Notes under the pieces: model-generated | The model's input: only the letters and a program-made list of their open reading frames with translations | The model's database searches: none | Told to the model about the DNA's origin: nothing | Program-made: the position numbers and the translations under genes | Part shown: piece by piece, positions 1 through 9,613 of the stretch | How the letters are laid out: each line of letters opens with the position of its first letter | Numbering within the stretch: position 1 is the stretch's first letter | Origin: Phycisphaerae bacterium | GTDB taxonomy: Bacteria > Planctomycetota > Phycisphaerae > UBA1845 | Direction: 5' to 3' | Assembly (NCBI GenBank): GCA_029260115.1 | Contig: JAJDDW010000086.1 | Location: 1 to 64,000, forward strand | Length of the DNA stretch: 64,000 nt

Positions 1-13
1 AGAATTAAGACAA

Positions 14-718
14 ATGCGAATCACATTACAGCTTATCAAAGGAGATGTGAGAAATGTGTCGGGTATTGATTGTCTTTTGTTAGGCAAAAGGTGTCCGTTA
101 AAGCAGGTCATTGTGGAAGAAACAGGCGAAGAATTTGTAAGAATATCTCCAAAAGCTGATTCCTGGGCAAAGGCACCATTTGATGTTTTGCAGTCAAACG
201 AATATCAATGGAAGCGTACGATTTTAGTGAATATGCAATCGCGCAACATCCTAACTGAGTCTCAGTACTCAAAAATATCTGATGCGTTACTCTACGCCAT
301 GCGTGCGAAAAGAGGCAACTCAATCGCCATGTTGCCGTTTAGCGCGAGACATCCCGACAATATCGCTCTAGGCACCATTTTATCATTGTGGCACATCGCA
401 TATACAAAAATAACGTTCCGTGTTTGGTTGGATGTTATGATCGATAGTTTTATTTATCCGAAAGGATATTCGCCCAAACGTAAGGGGCTGTATATGCAGG
501 ATACGTGTTTCAAAATAGTCTCAGATGATAACCTCGAGTTATATGGAAAAGTGTTAGAAAACGATTGTAAACGTATGTGGGAATACTTGGCTTTGCATCT
601 TAGAAAATATGACGCAAATCAGCGACAAAAAGGCAAAATTTCCCACAGCTATGAAGTGGAATTCCCTAAAATGAAAAGTGCCGACATTCATTTCGAAGTA
701 GAGAGACTCGAAGTATAG
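14..718 (+). CDS. Hypothetical protein, possibly 5'-truncated
   Basis: I do not recognise this 234-residue soluble protein. No signal peptide or membrane segment is visible. The N-terminus (LIKGDVRNVSGIDCLLLG) and a later stretch (SIAMLPFSARHPDN, near residue 105) weakly recall the first strand and the phosphate-binding region of macro-domain proteins, but the resemblance is too thin to name the family. The reading frame stays open to the window edge upstream of the ATG, and no ribosome binding site precedes that ATG, so the real start may lie outside the window. The gene is visibly more AT-rich than its neighbours, which fits a recently acquired or accessory gene. Confidence 0.6.
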   Translation: MRITLQLIKGDVRNVSGIDCLLLGKRCPLKQVIVEETGEEFVRISPKADSWAKAPFDVLQSNEYQWKRTILVNMQSRNILTESQYSKISDALLYAMRAKRGNSIAMLPFSARHPDNIALGTILSLWHIAYTKITFRVWLDVMIDSFIYPKGYSPKRKGLYMQDTCFKIVSDDNLELYGKVLENDCKRMWEYLALHLRKYDANQRQKGKISHSYEVEFPKMKSADIHFEVERLEV

Positions 719-739
719 CTGCCCGTTAGTTGGCTACAC

Positions 740-2059
740 TCAAGAGACTTTATTCTTGGCAGAATAATAGGCTTTGCGATATTTCTTCGATGTGGGGTTA
801 AGCTTGTACGCTCGCGAGAGCTGTTTAAGTGCTTCACCATGTCGCTCGGCTAGGGAGTACGTTTTTCCTAGAGAATACGCCGCGGGGGCGCTAGCTGGTG
901 TCTTTTTGACTCGTTTCAACCCTATTCGCAAGGCTATTCGTAGGTGTTTCTGAGCGCTTTCCTCGTCGCCTAGCAGACGGTGCGTGCGCGTGAGAGAGCG
1001 ATTTACCGAAGCGCTGCCACGATTTTTATTGTACTTCGCCATGTCGTGGTCTATGGCCTGCTGCACATATTTCATGAAATTTTCGTTGTCGCCTAGCCCT
1101 TGATAGCACTCCGCTAATTGGCGCAAGACGCTCGCGCTTTGCGGATTACTTTCCAGGACCATTTCGTATAACGTGATAGCCGTTTCCCAGGCTTTATAAC
1201 GTGCATAACGTCCAGCAAACTTTTTCACACCATTTTCAATGCGAATATCAATCGCGGTTCCTCTCGAAGAATTGTAAAGCAGCAAGGTTGTGCCCGCGCT
1301 CAAAAACAACGTAAAGGCTACGACCGCGCACTGTAGCTTGAGCAGGCCTCTCATGTGATTTGCTGTTATCGCAGGTATTTTTCCTGACGTGGTATTGTCA
1401 TTTTTTGAGCCGCGTATCATGCAAAGATAATGGACGGCTGTCATGGATAAACCTAGACCAACTAGGATCTCTGCGACTTCGGCTTCATTGAAACGAAAAA
1501 AGCTCAACTCCAATACGGCCGCGGCGACGAAGTATGGCCAAAGATACAAGGGCGGGCATGCTACGCCGAGGCGATTCAGATGCGCGGCGAGTCTAAACTT
1601 TAGGCGCAAGGCTATGGGATAAGCTAGGCCATAACATGCCAAGGCCAATGCTAACGCGTAACTAATCATCATCTTCAGTGTGGTGCCATAAGGACCGGTA
1701 AGAAAGTTATGAAAATTCGTTTCGCCTTGAAGATTATTTGCTTGGAAATAAGTAGGGGAGGAGAAGCCGAATACCCGCTGCCCCCACGAGATTTCTTCCA
1801 TGCCAACATACAAGCAGCTAATGGCTAGTAACGCAAAGAACCAGCGGAATGGTGATTTCATCATGACAAGGCGCACGGACACCGCCATGGCGATCATAAT
1901 GGACCAAAACTGAACCCACTCTCCAAATAAGTCTTCATAGGTTGCCCAAATGAATACGATCGGGAAGTAGCACGCTGCTATGGTATAAAAGCCCGCGATA
2001 GTTGCGAAGAGTAAACTTGGCACCAGGTACGGACGGTTGGACGTTGTTTGGTTGGACAT
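740..2059 (-). CDS. Polytopic membrane protein with C-terminal TPR region
   Basis: This is a 439-residue protein. The first 230 or so residues carry about six or seven hydrophobic segments. A conserved-looking loop near residue 85 reads GMEEISWGQRVFG and is followed by N-Q-G-E-T-N-F-H-N. After a further membrane segment near residue 245, the last 160 residues read as TPR-like helical repeats (AITLYEMVLESNPQSASVLR and similar). The paired Glu, Arg and His residues in the membrane part look catalytic or metal-binding, but spacing does not fit the EExxxR signature of CPBP intramembrane proteases, so I leave the function open. It converges on the preceding gene with a 21-base gap. Confidence 0.75.
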   Translation of the reverse strand: MSNQTTSNRPYLVPSLLFATIAGFYTIAACYFPIVFIWATYEDLFGEWVQFWSIMIAMAVSVRLVMMKSPFRWFFALLAISCLYVGMEEISWGQRVFGFSSPTYFQANNLQGETNFHNFLTGPYGTTLKMMISYALALALACYGLAYPIALRLKFRLAAHLNRLGVACPPLYLWPYFVAAAVLELSFFRFNEAEVAEILVGLGLSMTAVHYLCMIRGSKNDNTTSGKIPAITANHMRGLLKLQCAVVAFTLFLSAGTTLLLYNSSRGTAIDIRIENGVKKFAGRYARYKAWETAITLYEMVLESNPQSASVLRQLAECYQGLGDNENFMKYVQQAIDHDMAKYNKNRGSASVNRSLTRTHRLLGDEESAQKHLRIALRIGLKRVKKTPASAPAAYSLGKTYSLAERHGEALKQLSRAYKLNPTSKKYRKAYYSAKNKVS

Positions 2060-2689
2060 AATCTTGAGAACTCTCTCAAAAGAGCGTGAATGAAACGAAA
2101 AGAGAAGTCCCGGCTACCGAATTTACTGAGTGATACCTACCAGAATTGTATGATATACAAACATCGATTTATGGCTGACAAATTATTGGCACTAGGATCG
2201 ATACATGAAAGCTGTCGTTATTGGTAGTTTGGATATCGGACTTTGCTTGAGTACGTTAGCGTCATAAGACACGGGTAAGCTGGTGCTGACCCATGCCACC
2301 CGATGCTTCGCAGGGCGCTACCTTGTTGTGTCAGGGCACATACCGTAGGACGCAACAGGCGCGCCCGCTACCGACACTTGAGAGCTTATAAATAGATTCG
2401 GGGCACGATTCATTACATGCTCGGTCCGGGAATCTTGGCCTCCCCAAATCGGCAGCAACTGCCCCAGCATGCTGCACATGTCATGCAAGATAAACCGTGC
2501 CAGCGTCTTATGCTCGTTGTGGCTACTCACTACGATTTGTGCGGCGAAAGCCAAGTTTCCGATAACCGGAACGACGCCCATCGGACGCTAGTGTATGATT
2601 GATACGTATTATACTGGCCGAATTGGGGCTATCATCAACGTGCGAGCGCGAATCGCCCCAGTAGAAGTAGGATCACACGTTGGTAACAG
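2060..2689. other. Intergenic, no convincing gene
   Basis: This stretch separates the membrane/TPR gene from the alkaline phosphatase gene. Short open frames exist on both strands (for example 2318-2581 minus), but none has a ribosome binding site or a protein-like sequence. I see no tRNA, repeat array or clear terminator. Confidence 0.5.
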
Positions 2690-4213
2690 CTACTCATTCC
2701 AACCGAGGGCTTCGACCATAATATGGAAGATGACATGCTGTTCAATGACGCCGTGAAATAGATGGGCCAGCGGACCGTCCGCGAACAGCGGAACATCCTC
2801 ACCGCCATGCGACTCTGAATTTGTCTGTACGGCGCTTTCCTGGCGATATGACGCATCGGTTGTATTTACACTAGATAGATCACCGTATGCGGCTGATTGC
2901 CGTGAAACCGGACCGTTCTGATAGCCAAGCGTCGTATATGGCTTGTTTTTTATATCAATGGCTAAGCGATCCTGGTCTTCGTTTTGATGATGTTCCATGA
3001 CTTTACCCAGGATAGGGTTGCCTCGAACTGGATATCCGCCCATCGTGAACACATGGCTATGATCGGCAGTCACGATGATTAGCGTGTCATTGCGATCGGT
3101 CTTTTGTTGTGCCAATGCTACGGCCTTGGATAACTCGATGGTATCAGTCAACGCCCGATAGGCGTTGGTGCCATGATGGGCATGATCGATACGTCCCGCT
3201 TCGACGACCAACACATAGCCTTTCGGGAATCGTTTTAGTAGATCAATCGCCTTGCCAGTCATGTCAGTAAGCGAGGGTTCGCCAGCAGAATCGTTGGCTC
3301 GATCGTGCTCAAAATGCATATGGTCAGGCTCAAACAAACCCAACACATGTCCCGTCTTTGCAATGTCTAAGCTATGGAACTGTTGGGTATTCCACACATA
3401 CGCAGAATCCGGTTTCGCTAACCATTCGCTAACTAGATTTTTTTTGTCGAGCCGCGCGCCGAATACCGTTGGGTATTCTGAGTCTTTCACGAATTGCGGG
3501 AAAAAATGCCGACGTCCGCCACCGAACACAACTTCGATTCCGTTGCCATGCGGAAATTCTATCAACTGCCGGGCGATGTCCGGAAAACCCGCTTGGCGAG
3601 CTTCTTGAGTAAGTTTAGCGTCATCCTCCCAAGCACGCTCTGGCGAATGAGCGTAGCAGGCCGCTGGCGTGGCGTGTGTAATTGCCGTAGTTGAGACAAC
3701 ACCAGTCGCTAGGCCTTTTTGCTCGGCTAACTCAAATATGGTCTGGGCATAATTACCCTTGGCTGTTTCATACTTGCCTCGCTCTACCCGCTGATTGACC
3801 GATAGAACGCCCGCTTTGGTTTTGATACCCGTAACGATCGCGCTCATCGTGCCAGCAGAGTCGGATACCTGCTGGTCCGTGTTATAGGTTTTGATCAACG
3901 CCGTATTTGGAAACGTCTCAAAGCTAAGAACATTTTCCTCACCCTGTTGCCCACGAAGCTGGCCTTCCATAATGCGAGCAGCTGTGACCGTAGAAACGCC
4001 CATGCCATCGCCCAGAAAAAGAATTACGTTCTTAGCCTTGTGAGTGATGGGCGCATCCGCCTTAGCCTGAACCACCGCCGCTCGACCCTGCGCAAACCAA
4101 GCTTCTGGGCTTTTCTCCGCGCGGACTGTCGTGATCCACAAGGGCGAGATGATTAGTATAAAAATTGGTAGCACAAGCTGTAATTTGGTCCATTGATTCA
4201 TAGAATTTGTCAC
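2690..4213 (-). CDS. phoA: Alkaline phosphatase, exported
   Basis: This protein hydrolyses phosphate monoesters outside the cytoplasm and belongs to the metal-dependent alkaline phosphatase family (PhoA type). A signal peptide is visible (hydrophobic LQLVLPIFILIISPLWITT, then A-E). Family motifs in order are NVILFLGDGMG (metal ligand Asp), DSAGTMSA with the nucleophilic Ser, TTAITHATPAA, VEAGRIDHAHHG, TADHSH and a late SHGGEDVPLF metal-ligand motif, so all catalytic parts are present. The length, about 507 residues, is normal. Translation may begin at the GTG at 4213 or the ATG at 4201, and neither has a strong ribosome binding site. The last residues end in LGWNE, with no anchor, so the enzyme is probably periplasmic or released. 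Confidence 0.95.
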   Translation of the reverse strand: MTNSMNQWTKLQLVLPIFILIISPLWITTVRAEKSPEAWFAQGRAAVVQAKADAPITHKAKNVILFLGDGMGVSTVTAARIMEGQLRGQQGEENVLSFETFPNTALIKTYNTDQQVSDSAGTMSAIVTGIKTKAGVLSVNQRVERGKYETAKGNYAQTIFELAEQKGLATGVVSTTAITHATPAACYAHSPERAWEDDAKLTQEARQAGFPDIARQLIEFPHGNGIEVVFGGGRRHFFPQFVKDSEYPTVFGARLDKKNLVSEWLAKPDSAYVWNTQQFHSLDIAKTGHVLGLFEPDHMHFEHDRANDSAGEPSLTDMTGKAIDLLKRFPKGYVLVVEAGRIDHAHHGTNAYRALTDTIELSKAVALAQQKTDRNDTLIIVTADHSHVFTMGGYPVRGNPILGKVMEHHQNEDQDRLAIDIKNKPYTTLGYQNGPVSRQSAAYGDLSSVNTTDASYRQESAVQTNSESHGGEDVPLFADGPLAHLFHGVIEQHVIFHIMVEALGWNE

Positions 4214-4261
4214 TTTGCTTCTACCCCGTTGGCTTAGAACTGTCAGCCATGTGTATTAAGG

Positions 4262-4747
4262 CTAGCCATCCCCTCGCTTCAAGTCTTTTATTGCCTGGAC
4301 GGCCATTCTATCGCATTCTTCGTTTTCAAGATGTCCCGTATGCCCGCGAACGTGCTCATAGCTCATTTCATGTTGCAGCGACAGTTCGTAGAGCGTTTTC
4401 CATAAGTCAACATTGAGCACCGGCGGGCCATTTGGCTTTTTTCCACGTCGCCAATCATTAGCAATCCACCCCTTAACCCACTGGGTCAAACCGTGAATGA
4501 CGTATTGACTATCGCTCACCAGACATACGCGGCGGGGCCTATCCAATTTTATCGCTCGCAGTCCTTCAATCACAGCCATCATTTCCATGCGGTTGTTCGT
4601 CGTATTCGCTTGGCTGCCGGAAAGCTTCTTTTCCGTATCAGATTCGACGTGCCGCAATATCGCCGCCCAGCCGCCCGGGCCTGGATTCCCGCTGCACGCA
4701 CCATCGGTGAAGAGTAAGATTTCCGCAGTTTCGAGGTTATTGGTCAT
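4262..4747 (-). CDS. rnhA: Ribonuclease HI
   Basis: RNase HI degrades the RNA strand of RNA-DNA hybrids in the cytoplasm, removing R-loops and replication primers. The four acidic catalytic residues can be placed at D15 (LLFTDGACSGNPG), E55 (NNRMEMMAV), D79 (LVSDSQYV) and D146 (ENEECDRMA); the conserved His lies in VRGHTGH. The basic handle WVKGWIANDWRRGKKP is present, as in the E. coli enzyme. I place the start at the ATG at 4747 (161 residues), because the open frame extends 18 codons further with a sequence that does not fit the family. An in-frame ATG at 4756 is an alternative. Confidence 0.96.
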   Translation of the reverse strand: MTNNLETAEILLFTDGACSGNPGPGGWAAILRHVESDTEKKLSGSQANTTNNRMEMMAVIEGLRAIKLDRPRRVCLVSDSQYVIHGLTQWVKGWIANDWRRGKKPNGPPVLNVDLWKTLYELSLQHEMSYEHVRGHTGHLENEECDRMAVQAIKDLKRGDG

Positions 4748-5048
4748 AAAATACATCCGTCCCAAACACACGACATAACCGATAGCGATACCAGCGGTCA
4801 AGACAGCCGGGCATAAAGGGATCGTGAAAGTTTGGCGAAAGCCTCCGCATCCTGCACAATAGATTAAGGTTGTCCGGGAAATCGGCTCAAGGGATTGGAA
4901 ATTTTATAGAATTCTACAAGCTGTTTTGTTCACCGTCCTTTCTGCTTGCGAGGAAATGACGGCACCCATGTGCAAGCCGAGAAATAATAACGGGAAGCCC
5001 TAAATCGATTAGGTGCACGGCGTAGCGTCGAAAAAAAAGGAAAAAGAC

Positions 5049-6332
5049 GTGGACGACTTTTCATATAAGCAAGGCACGTTGCACTGCGAATCCGTGGACC
5101 TACAGACCTTGGCCCGCCAATTCGGCACGCCATTATACGTCTACTCCCAACAAACCATCGTCGACCACTATAGCCGAATCGCAGGAGCGTTCGCATCGCT
5201 CGCCCCCAAAATATGCTACTCTGTGAAGAGCTGTTCAAACTTGTCTATTCTAGCCGTACTCAAGGAAGTAGGGGCCTGCTTTGATGTGGTCAGCGGCGGA
5301 GAGTTAGCCCGCGCGCTAGAGGTCGGCGTCGACCCCAAACGGATCGTATTTGCAGGCGTTGGCAAAACTGATCATGAAATCAACGCCGCATTGGAAGCTG
5401 GCATAGGCTGGTTCAATGTCGAATCCGAACAAGAATTAGAAACGTTAGCCAGCCTCGCAGCCAAACGTGATACCATCGCACAAGTAGCCCTGCGCGTGAA
5501 TCCCGATGTCGATCCACAAACGCACCGTCATACCACGACAGGAAAGCGCGAGACCAAATTCGGCGTAGACTTGCAACGAGCCGCCCGCGTCTTTGAAGCG
5601 TTCGCCAAGACACCAGCCATCAACTTAGCCGGCGTTCATGTCCACATCGGTTCGCCGGTCAATCACATAGAGCCATACGTAGAATCAATTAAACGAACGC
5701 TAGATTTGGTCGTCCAGTTAAGACGCCGCGGATTGACCATCTCGGCTATGAACATCGGGGGGGGGTATGGCGCTCATTATTGCGGGGAGGAGGCGCCGAC
5801 AGCCGCTGACTACGCCTCCCACATCGTGCCACTGTTACAGGGTGAAAATTTGGAAGTCATGCTTGAGCCAGGACGCAGCATATCGGCTAATGCCGGCGTG
5901 CTCATTGCGGAAACAATTTTCAAGAAGTCTTCGGGTGAAAAAAAATTCGTCATCGTAGATGCAGCCATGACCGACCTCATTCGCCCCGCGCTGTACGACG
6001 CCTTTCATTTCGTCTGGCCAATCACCCCGGCCAGGGGAATGATACCGCCTCGGCGTAGCCAAGACTTGCAACTAGAAGGCACCGAACTCGTGGACGTCGT
6101 AGGCCCGGTTTGCGAAACCGGCGATTTCCTAGCCAAGGACCGTTGGCTACCACCTATGGCGCGAGGTGATCTGATTTGCATCTATTCCGCAGGGGCCTAT
6201 GGTTTTTCGATGAGTAACCAATACAATTCAAGACCAAGAGCCGCCGAAGTTTTAGTGCACGGAGACAAGTCGAAATTAATCCGGCGCAGAGAGACATACG
6301 AAGACTTGGTAGCCTTGGAGAGGGGCGAATAA
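5049..6332 (+). CDS. lysA: Diaminopimelate decarboxylase
   Basis: This PLP enzyme decarboxylates meso-diaminopimelate to L-lysine, the last step of the pathway. The PLP-binding Lys sits in CYSVKSCSN (about residue 60), the phosphate-binding glycine-rich loop is MNIGGGYG, and the active-site Cys is in GPVCETGDF. I chose the GTG at 5049, because AAGG lies 8 bases upstream and the resulting N-terminus (MDDFSYKQGTLHCESVDL) matches the usual LysA opening. An in-frame GTG at 5013 would add 12 Lys-rich residues without a ribosome binding site. The gene is divergent from rnhA and convergent with the TSUP gene. Length (427 residues) is typical. Confidence 0.96.
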   Translation: MDDFSYKQGTLHCESVDLQTLARQFGTPLYVYSQQTIVDHYSRIAGAFASLAPKICYSVKSCSNLSILAVLKEVGACFDVVSGGELARALEVGVDPKRIVFAGVGKTDHEINAALEAGIGWFNVESEQELETLASLAAKRDTIAQVALRVNPDVDPQTHRHTTTGKRETKFGVDLQRAARVFEAFAKTPAINLAGVHVHIGSPVNHIEPYVESIKRTLDLVVQLRRRGLTISAMNIGGGYGAHYCGEEAPTAADYASHIVPLLQGENLEVMLEPGRSISANAGVLIAETIFKKSSGEKKFVIVDAAMTDLIRPALYDAFHFVWPITPARGMIPPRRSQDLQLEGTELVDVVGPVCETGDFLAKDRWLPPMARGDLICIYSAGAYGFSMSNQYNSRPRAAEVLVHGDKSKLIRRRETYEDLVALERGE

Positions 6333-6390
6333 TATTGCCAAGTTGGTGGCACTTATTCCGTTATCGCATACCGCGCGTACGCCCCTATCG

Positions 6391-7353
6391 TCAAACCGCT
6401 TTAGTTCTTTTGGCTGCAAGGGCAAAAAAGAATACAAGCCCGAAGGCGAAGCTTGCACATGAAAAGTATAGCAGCTGGCCTTGGGGGCGTACGACGAAGC
6501 ATGCGCCGATGAATTGGACGACAATGATGACATACAGAAATCTCACGATGAATTTTCTTCCCTGTTGGCTAACAAACCATGCCCCCAGCGGTGCGCCGAT
6601 GAGCACAACCGGAATGCACGTTAGCCAATAGCTATACGCCTGCGGGCCGAAGTCGCGTAGGATGATTGTGTGGAGGAAAAAACCGATCACACTATTGGAG
6701 GCCATCAACACGACACTGGTTGGTGTGGCTGTTTTTTCAGATAGTCCAAAACGCATTGTGACAACGGAAAAAGTGACGATGTCCAGCCCGCTACCGACAA
6801 TGGCTGACAAACCTCCGCCCAGGAGTCCTGAAATCATCAACAGCACAACATCGCTGGGTCGAAGTCGGGGTAGCCGATCTATCGCCGTGTTGTGATTAAC
6901 TTCGTTAATGTAAAAAAGAACTACCGCAAAGCTTAACCAGACCATGACGAAAAGCATCTTGGTATGTGCGACCGGCACGATAGGCACTAGGAAAAAAGTG
7001 CCAACCACCATCCCGATAGCCCCTGTGATGCCAGCGATCATGAGATATCGCGATTCAGTCGGAATCTTCTGCCGCAACACGAAATAAGCCGCTGCTGTCA
7101 TGCCGACGCTTTGGATGCCCAAGCTGAAATTACGGGCAATGGCAGGGGGGATGTCCAACACGAGGGTCATAACAGGGAACGCCACCGCGCCGCCACCTTC
7201 GGAACTCGCCCCAGCTACGAATGAACCTATAGCCATGACGACTGCCAATAGCCAGTTTTCCGCGAGTATGTGCCATGCCTGGGCGAAGGTCATGTAGACC
7301 AGCCAAGCCAGGTAGATGATGCAAACAGGGCGTGAAAAAAATCGTGAAATCAT
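6391..7353 (-). CDS. TSUP (TauE/SafE) family anion exporter
   Basis: This is a 320-residue integral membrane protein with about eight hydrophobic segments. The first half contains GSFVAGASSEGGGAVAFP and the second half GLLGGGLSAIVGSGLDIV, the paired internal repeats typical of the TauE/SafE/TSUP family, which moves sulfite, sulfonates or related organic anions across the inner membrane. The substrate cannot be read from the sequence. The start ATG at 7353 gives a first membrane segment directly after a short basic N-terminus. The gene is transcribed alone and converges with lysA, 58 bases apart. Confidence 0.88.
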   Translation of the reverse strand: MISRFFSRPVCIIYLAWLVYMTFAQAWHILAENWLLAVVMAIGSFVAGASSEGGGAVAFPVMTLVLDIPPAIARNFSLGIQSVGMTAAAYFVLRQKIPTESRYLMIAGITGAIGMVVGTFFLVPIVPVAHTKMLFVMVWLSFAVVLFYINEVNHNTAIDRLPRLRPSDVVLLMISGLLGGGLSAIVGSGLDIVTFSVVTMRFGLSEKTATPTSVVLMASNSVIGFFLHTIILRDFGPQAYSYWLTCIPVVLIGAPLGAWFVSQQGRKFIVRFLYVIIVVQFIGACFVVRPQGQLLYFSCASFAFGLVFFFALAAKRTKAV

Positions 7354-7424
7354 ACTAGGTACGGTATCGGCACATTAGCTACCAAATGGTTTAGGTTGGT
7401 TTGATAATGGCCGAAGCATTGCTT

Positions 7425-7461
7425 GTCATTCTCGCAGAATTCCCGCTGGCGCGAGAATGAC
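7425..7461. repeat. REP-like palindrome, 11-bp stems
   Basis: Two perfect complementary 11-base arms (GTCATTCTCGC at 7425-7435 and GCGAGAATGAC at 7451-7461) enclose a 15-base loop. It lies in the intergenic gap before the MutS-like gene. The motif resembles dispersed REP-type extragenic palindromes found in many bacteria; no T-tract follows, so it is not an obvious terminator. Confidence 0.55.
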
Positions 7462-7625
7462 GGACGATTCGGCAGCTATAGCCGAAGATGAAGCCACACG
7501 CCTAGACATTCGCATGACAAATTAATACCCGATCGCGCTTTTCTCGCCAACGACCCAAGAGTAAGTTACGCTATTCGCTATGCCTGCGGAAGGGTGATAG
7601 CTATTGGTATTGGCGACTTATAATT

Positions 7626-9611
7626 ATGCTCAACGAAAACGATTCATCTTCAGACGTCACCTTTGACCACCTAGCGTGGCTACATACGTTCCTGTCGCAG
7701 GTCCAGACGGATCGAGCGCAACTTTTGCAGCGGGAGTACCTGTGGGGCTGGGCCAGACGGTTCACGTTTTTCTCTGCGATTTCCGCATGGTATCCGTTTC
7801 GTCAGCATTCCTTGGTGGGAATTGGCATTAGTGCGGCGCTGTTTGTGGTTTTTAGATATTGCGTGTTGGTCCATCGTCATGCCCGCGCGGACCGGGAGCT
7901 TTCTGACCAACTGGTGATTCAAACGCAAGAGTCGCAGCGTCGATGTCGCGGGGAAATCGAACTCATTCGCGACTGGCAGCGACCGGCAGACGATGCAACT
8001 GGCTACGAGCTGTCGCCGGTGCTTGACGATGGTCACACTTGGCATTTAACCGAACAAGAGCTGGGAGATGTCGATGCATTTGCGCAGCCCGTCGGTTTTT
8101 TTGGCCTGTTGAACCGGGCGTCAACCTGCCTTGGTGCTAGGCGACTACGCGACATGCTCGAACATCCCTGCCTCGATTTAGATCGTATCCAAGGTAGACA
8201 ACAGGCCATCTCCTGGCTGGAGAAAAACTCCGCCATGCGCTTACGGGTGATGGCCGCATGCGCGATACTGCGTGGGCACAATCGTAGCTTGACTATATTG
8301 GTCCGCGCCATAGCCGAGGCGAAGCCGCTTCCACGACAAGCAACTGTCACTGGTTTAAGGCTTTGGTCGATTGTTTCTTTAGCCGTAGCCATCTTGTCCA
8401 TGATTCAGGTAAGCCTAGGTCATATGGCTTGGTTTTACGGTATGATCGCATTAGCCTTGGTGAACGGCGTGTTATATTTACCGATGCGGGCCATGCTATG
8501 CAAACGTCTCGACGACTTTAAGGAAGTCGCCTTAGCCGCTAACGGTTTGTTGCGGGTCGTTGGCCAAGGGTGTACGGACCTACCAGATCAAACCATTTTA
8601 CAAGACATCAAACACGCCCTGAGCGACGTACAGGGTAAGGCCGTGTTACCTGCGTTTTGTAACCGAATTCGCTGGTCGGAGAGCGGTGGCATTTTTCATG
8701 AGATATGCAACTTTGTATTCTTCTACGATCTACACGTCGCCTCATCTATATTGAATTGCGTGGTGCCCAACCAGCAGCGGCTGCTTACGGCGATTGCGGC
8801 CATGGCAGATCTTGAATCTTTGGCCTCTTTATCCAGCTTTGCTTTTGAATCGCGGGCTACCGGCGACACCTGTTACCCTACGATCACCGACGAGCCTTCG
8901 CTTTCTATTGTCGAAGGCCGGCATCCGCTCATTCCATCTTCAGAAGGCGTCGCCAATTCGATAGAACTAGATTGCGATAACCGCGTGTGGGTCATTACCG
9001 GGTCGAACATGGCCGGGAAAAGTACGCTGCTGCGCATGTGCGGGATGCACACAGTGTTAGCCCAGCTCGGAACAGTGGCCTTAGCTGAGCGCATGTCGCT
9101 TTCGCCGGTTTGTTTGATGTCCGATATGCGGGTCAGTGATAATCTTGCGGATCATGAAAGTTATTTCCTAGCTGAGGTTCGTCAAATTCGTCGAATGGTT
9201 AAGCCTGAAGTGGACGACTACATGTTGTTGGGGTTGATCGATGAGCCGTATCGCGGTACAAATTCCTCCGAACAAATCGCGGCGTCGTTAGCTGTGGTGG
9301 AACATTTTATTGAGTCAGGCCACTTTTTCCTGGTGGCAACCCACGAGCAGCAATTAACCGACTTAGCTAGCAACAATGCCGAGTCGAGTAACTTCCATTT
9401 CCAGGAAAATCTCGGGGCCAATGGTATGGTGTTTGACTATCGCTTACATGCAGGTCCAGCTACCACGCGAAACGCACTACTTGTCTTGGAACGTGAGGGA
9501 TATCCGCAAACTTTGTTAGACAGAGCCAGGGCTTGGATCGCGGAAAATGCTGAGGAAATAGTGTCTGCTGCTGACGAAGAATCAAAGCCGCACATCCCGG
9601 CCCAACCGTAA
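7626..9611 (+). CDS. Membrane-tethered MutS-like ATPase
   Basis: The C-terminal 220 residues form a MutS-family ABC ATPase: Walker A GSNMAGKSTLLR (about residue 458), a signature-like VSDNLADHESYF region, a Walker B LGLIDEPYRGTNS (about residue 538) and a final switch His in FLVATHEQQ. The mismatch-recognition domain of true MutS is absent. The N-terminal part instead has a pair of hydrophobic segments (residues 45-80) and a second pair near residues 245-285, so the protein is probably membrane-attached. Proteins of this build are widespread and usually annotated as MutS domain V proteins without known role. The Walker B has Pro-Tyr where most family members have Ile-Phe (DEIFRGTN). It converges on the next gene with a 2-base gap. 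Confidence 0.85.
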   Translation: MLNENDSSSDVTFDHLAWLHTFLSQVQTDRAQLLQREYLWGWARRFTFFSAISAWYPFRQHSLVGIGISAALFVVFRYCVLVHRHARADRELSDQLVIQTQESQRRCRGEIELIRDWQRPADDATGYELSPVLDDGHTWHLTEQELGDVDAFAQPVGFFGLLNRASTCLGARRLRDMLEHPCLDLDRIQGRQQAISWLEKNSAMRLRVMAACAILRGHNRSLTILVRAIAEAKPLPRQATVTGLRLWSIVSLAVAILSMIQVSLGHMAWFYGMIALALVNGVLYLPMRAMLCKRLDDFKEVALAANGLLRVVGQGCTDLPDQTILQDIKHALSDVQGKAVLPAFCNRIRWSESGGIFHEICNFVFFYDLHVASSILNCVVPNQQRLLTAIAAMADLESLASLSSFAFESRATGDTCYPTITDEPSLSIVEGRHPLIPSSEGVANSIELDCDNRVWVITGSNMAGKSTLLRMCGMHTVLAQLGTVALAERMSLSPVCLMSDMRVSDNLADHESYFLAEVRQIRRMVKPEVDDYMLLGLIDEPYRGTNSSEQIAASLAVVEHFIESGHFFLVATHEQQLTDLASNNAESSNFHFQENLGANGMVFDYRLHAGPATTRNALLVLEREGYPQTLLDRARAWIAENAEEIVSAADEESKPHIPAQP

Positions 9612-9613
9612 GA

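Noticed and set aside
740-2059. CPBP-type sorting protease for the Cys-Gly tails
   Set aside because: The Glu-Glu and Arg spacing does not match EExxxR and the His motifs are misplaced.
2318-2581. Minus-strand ORF of 87 residues
   Set aside because: It has no ribosome binding site, family resemblance or coding character; a chance frame in a gene-free gap.
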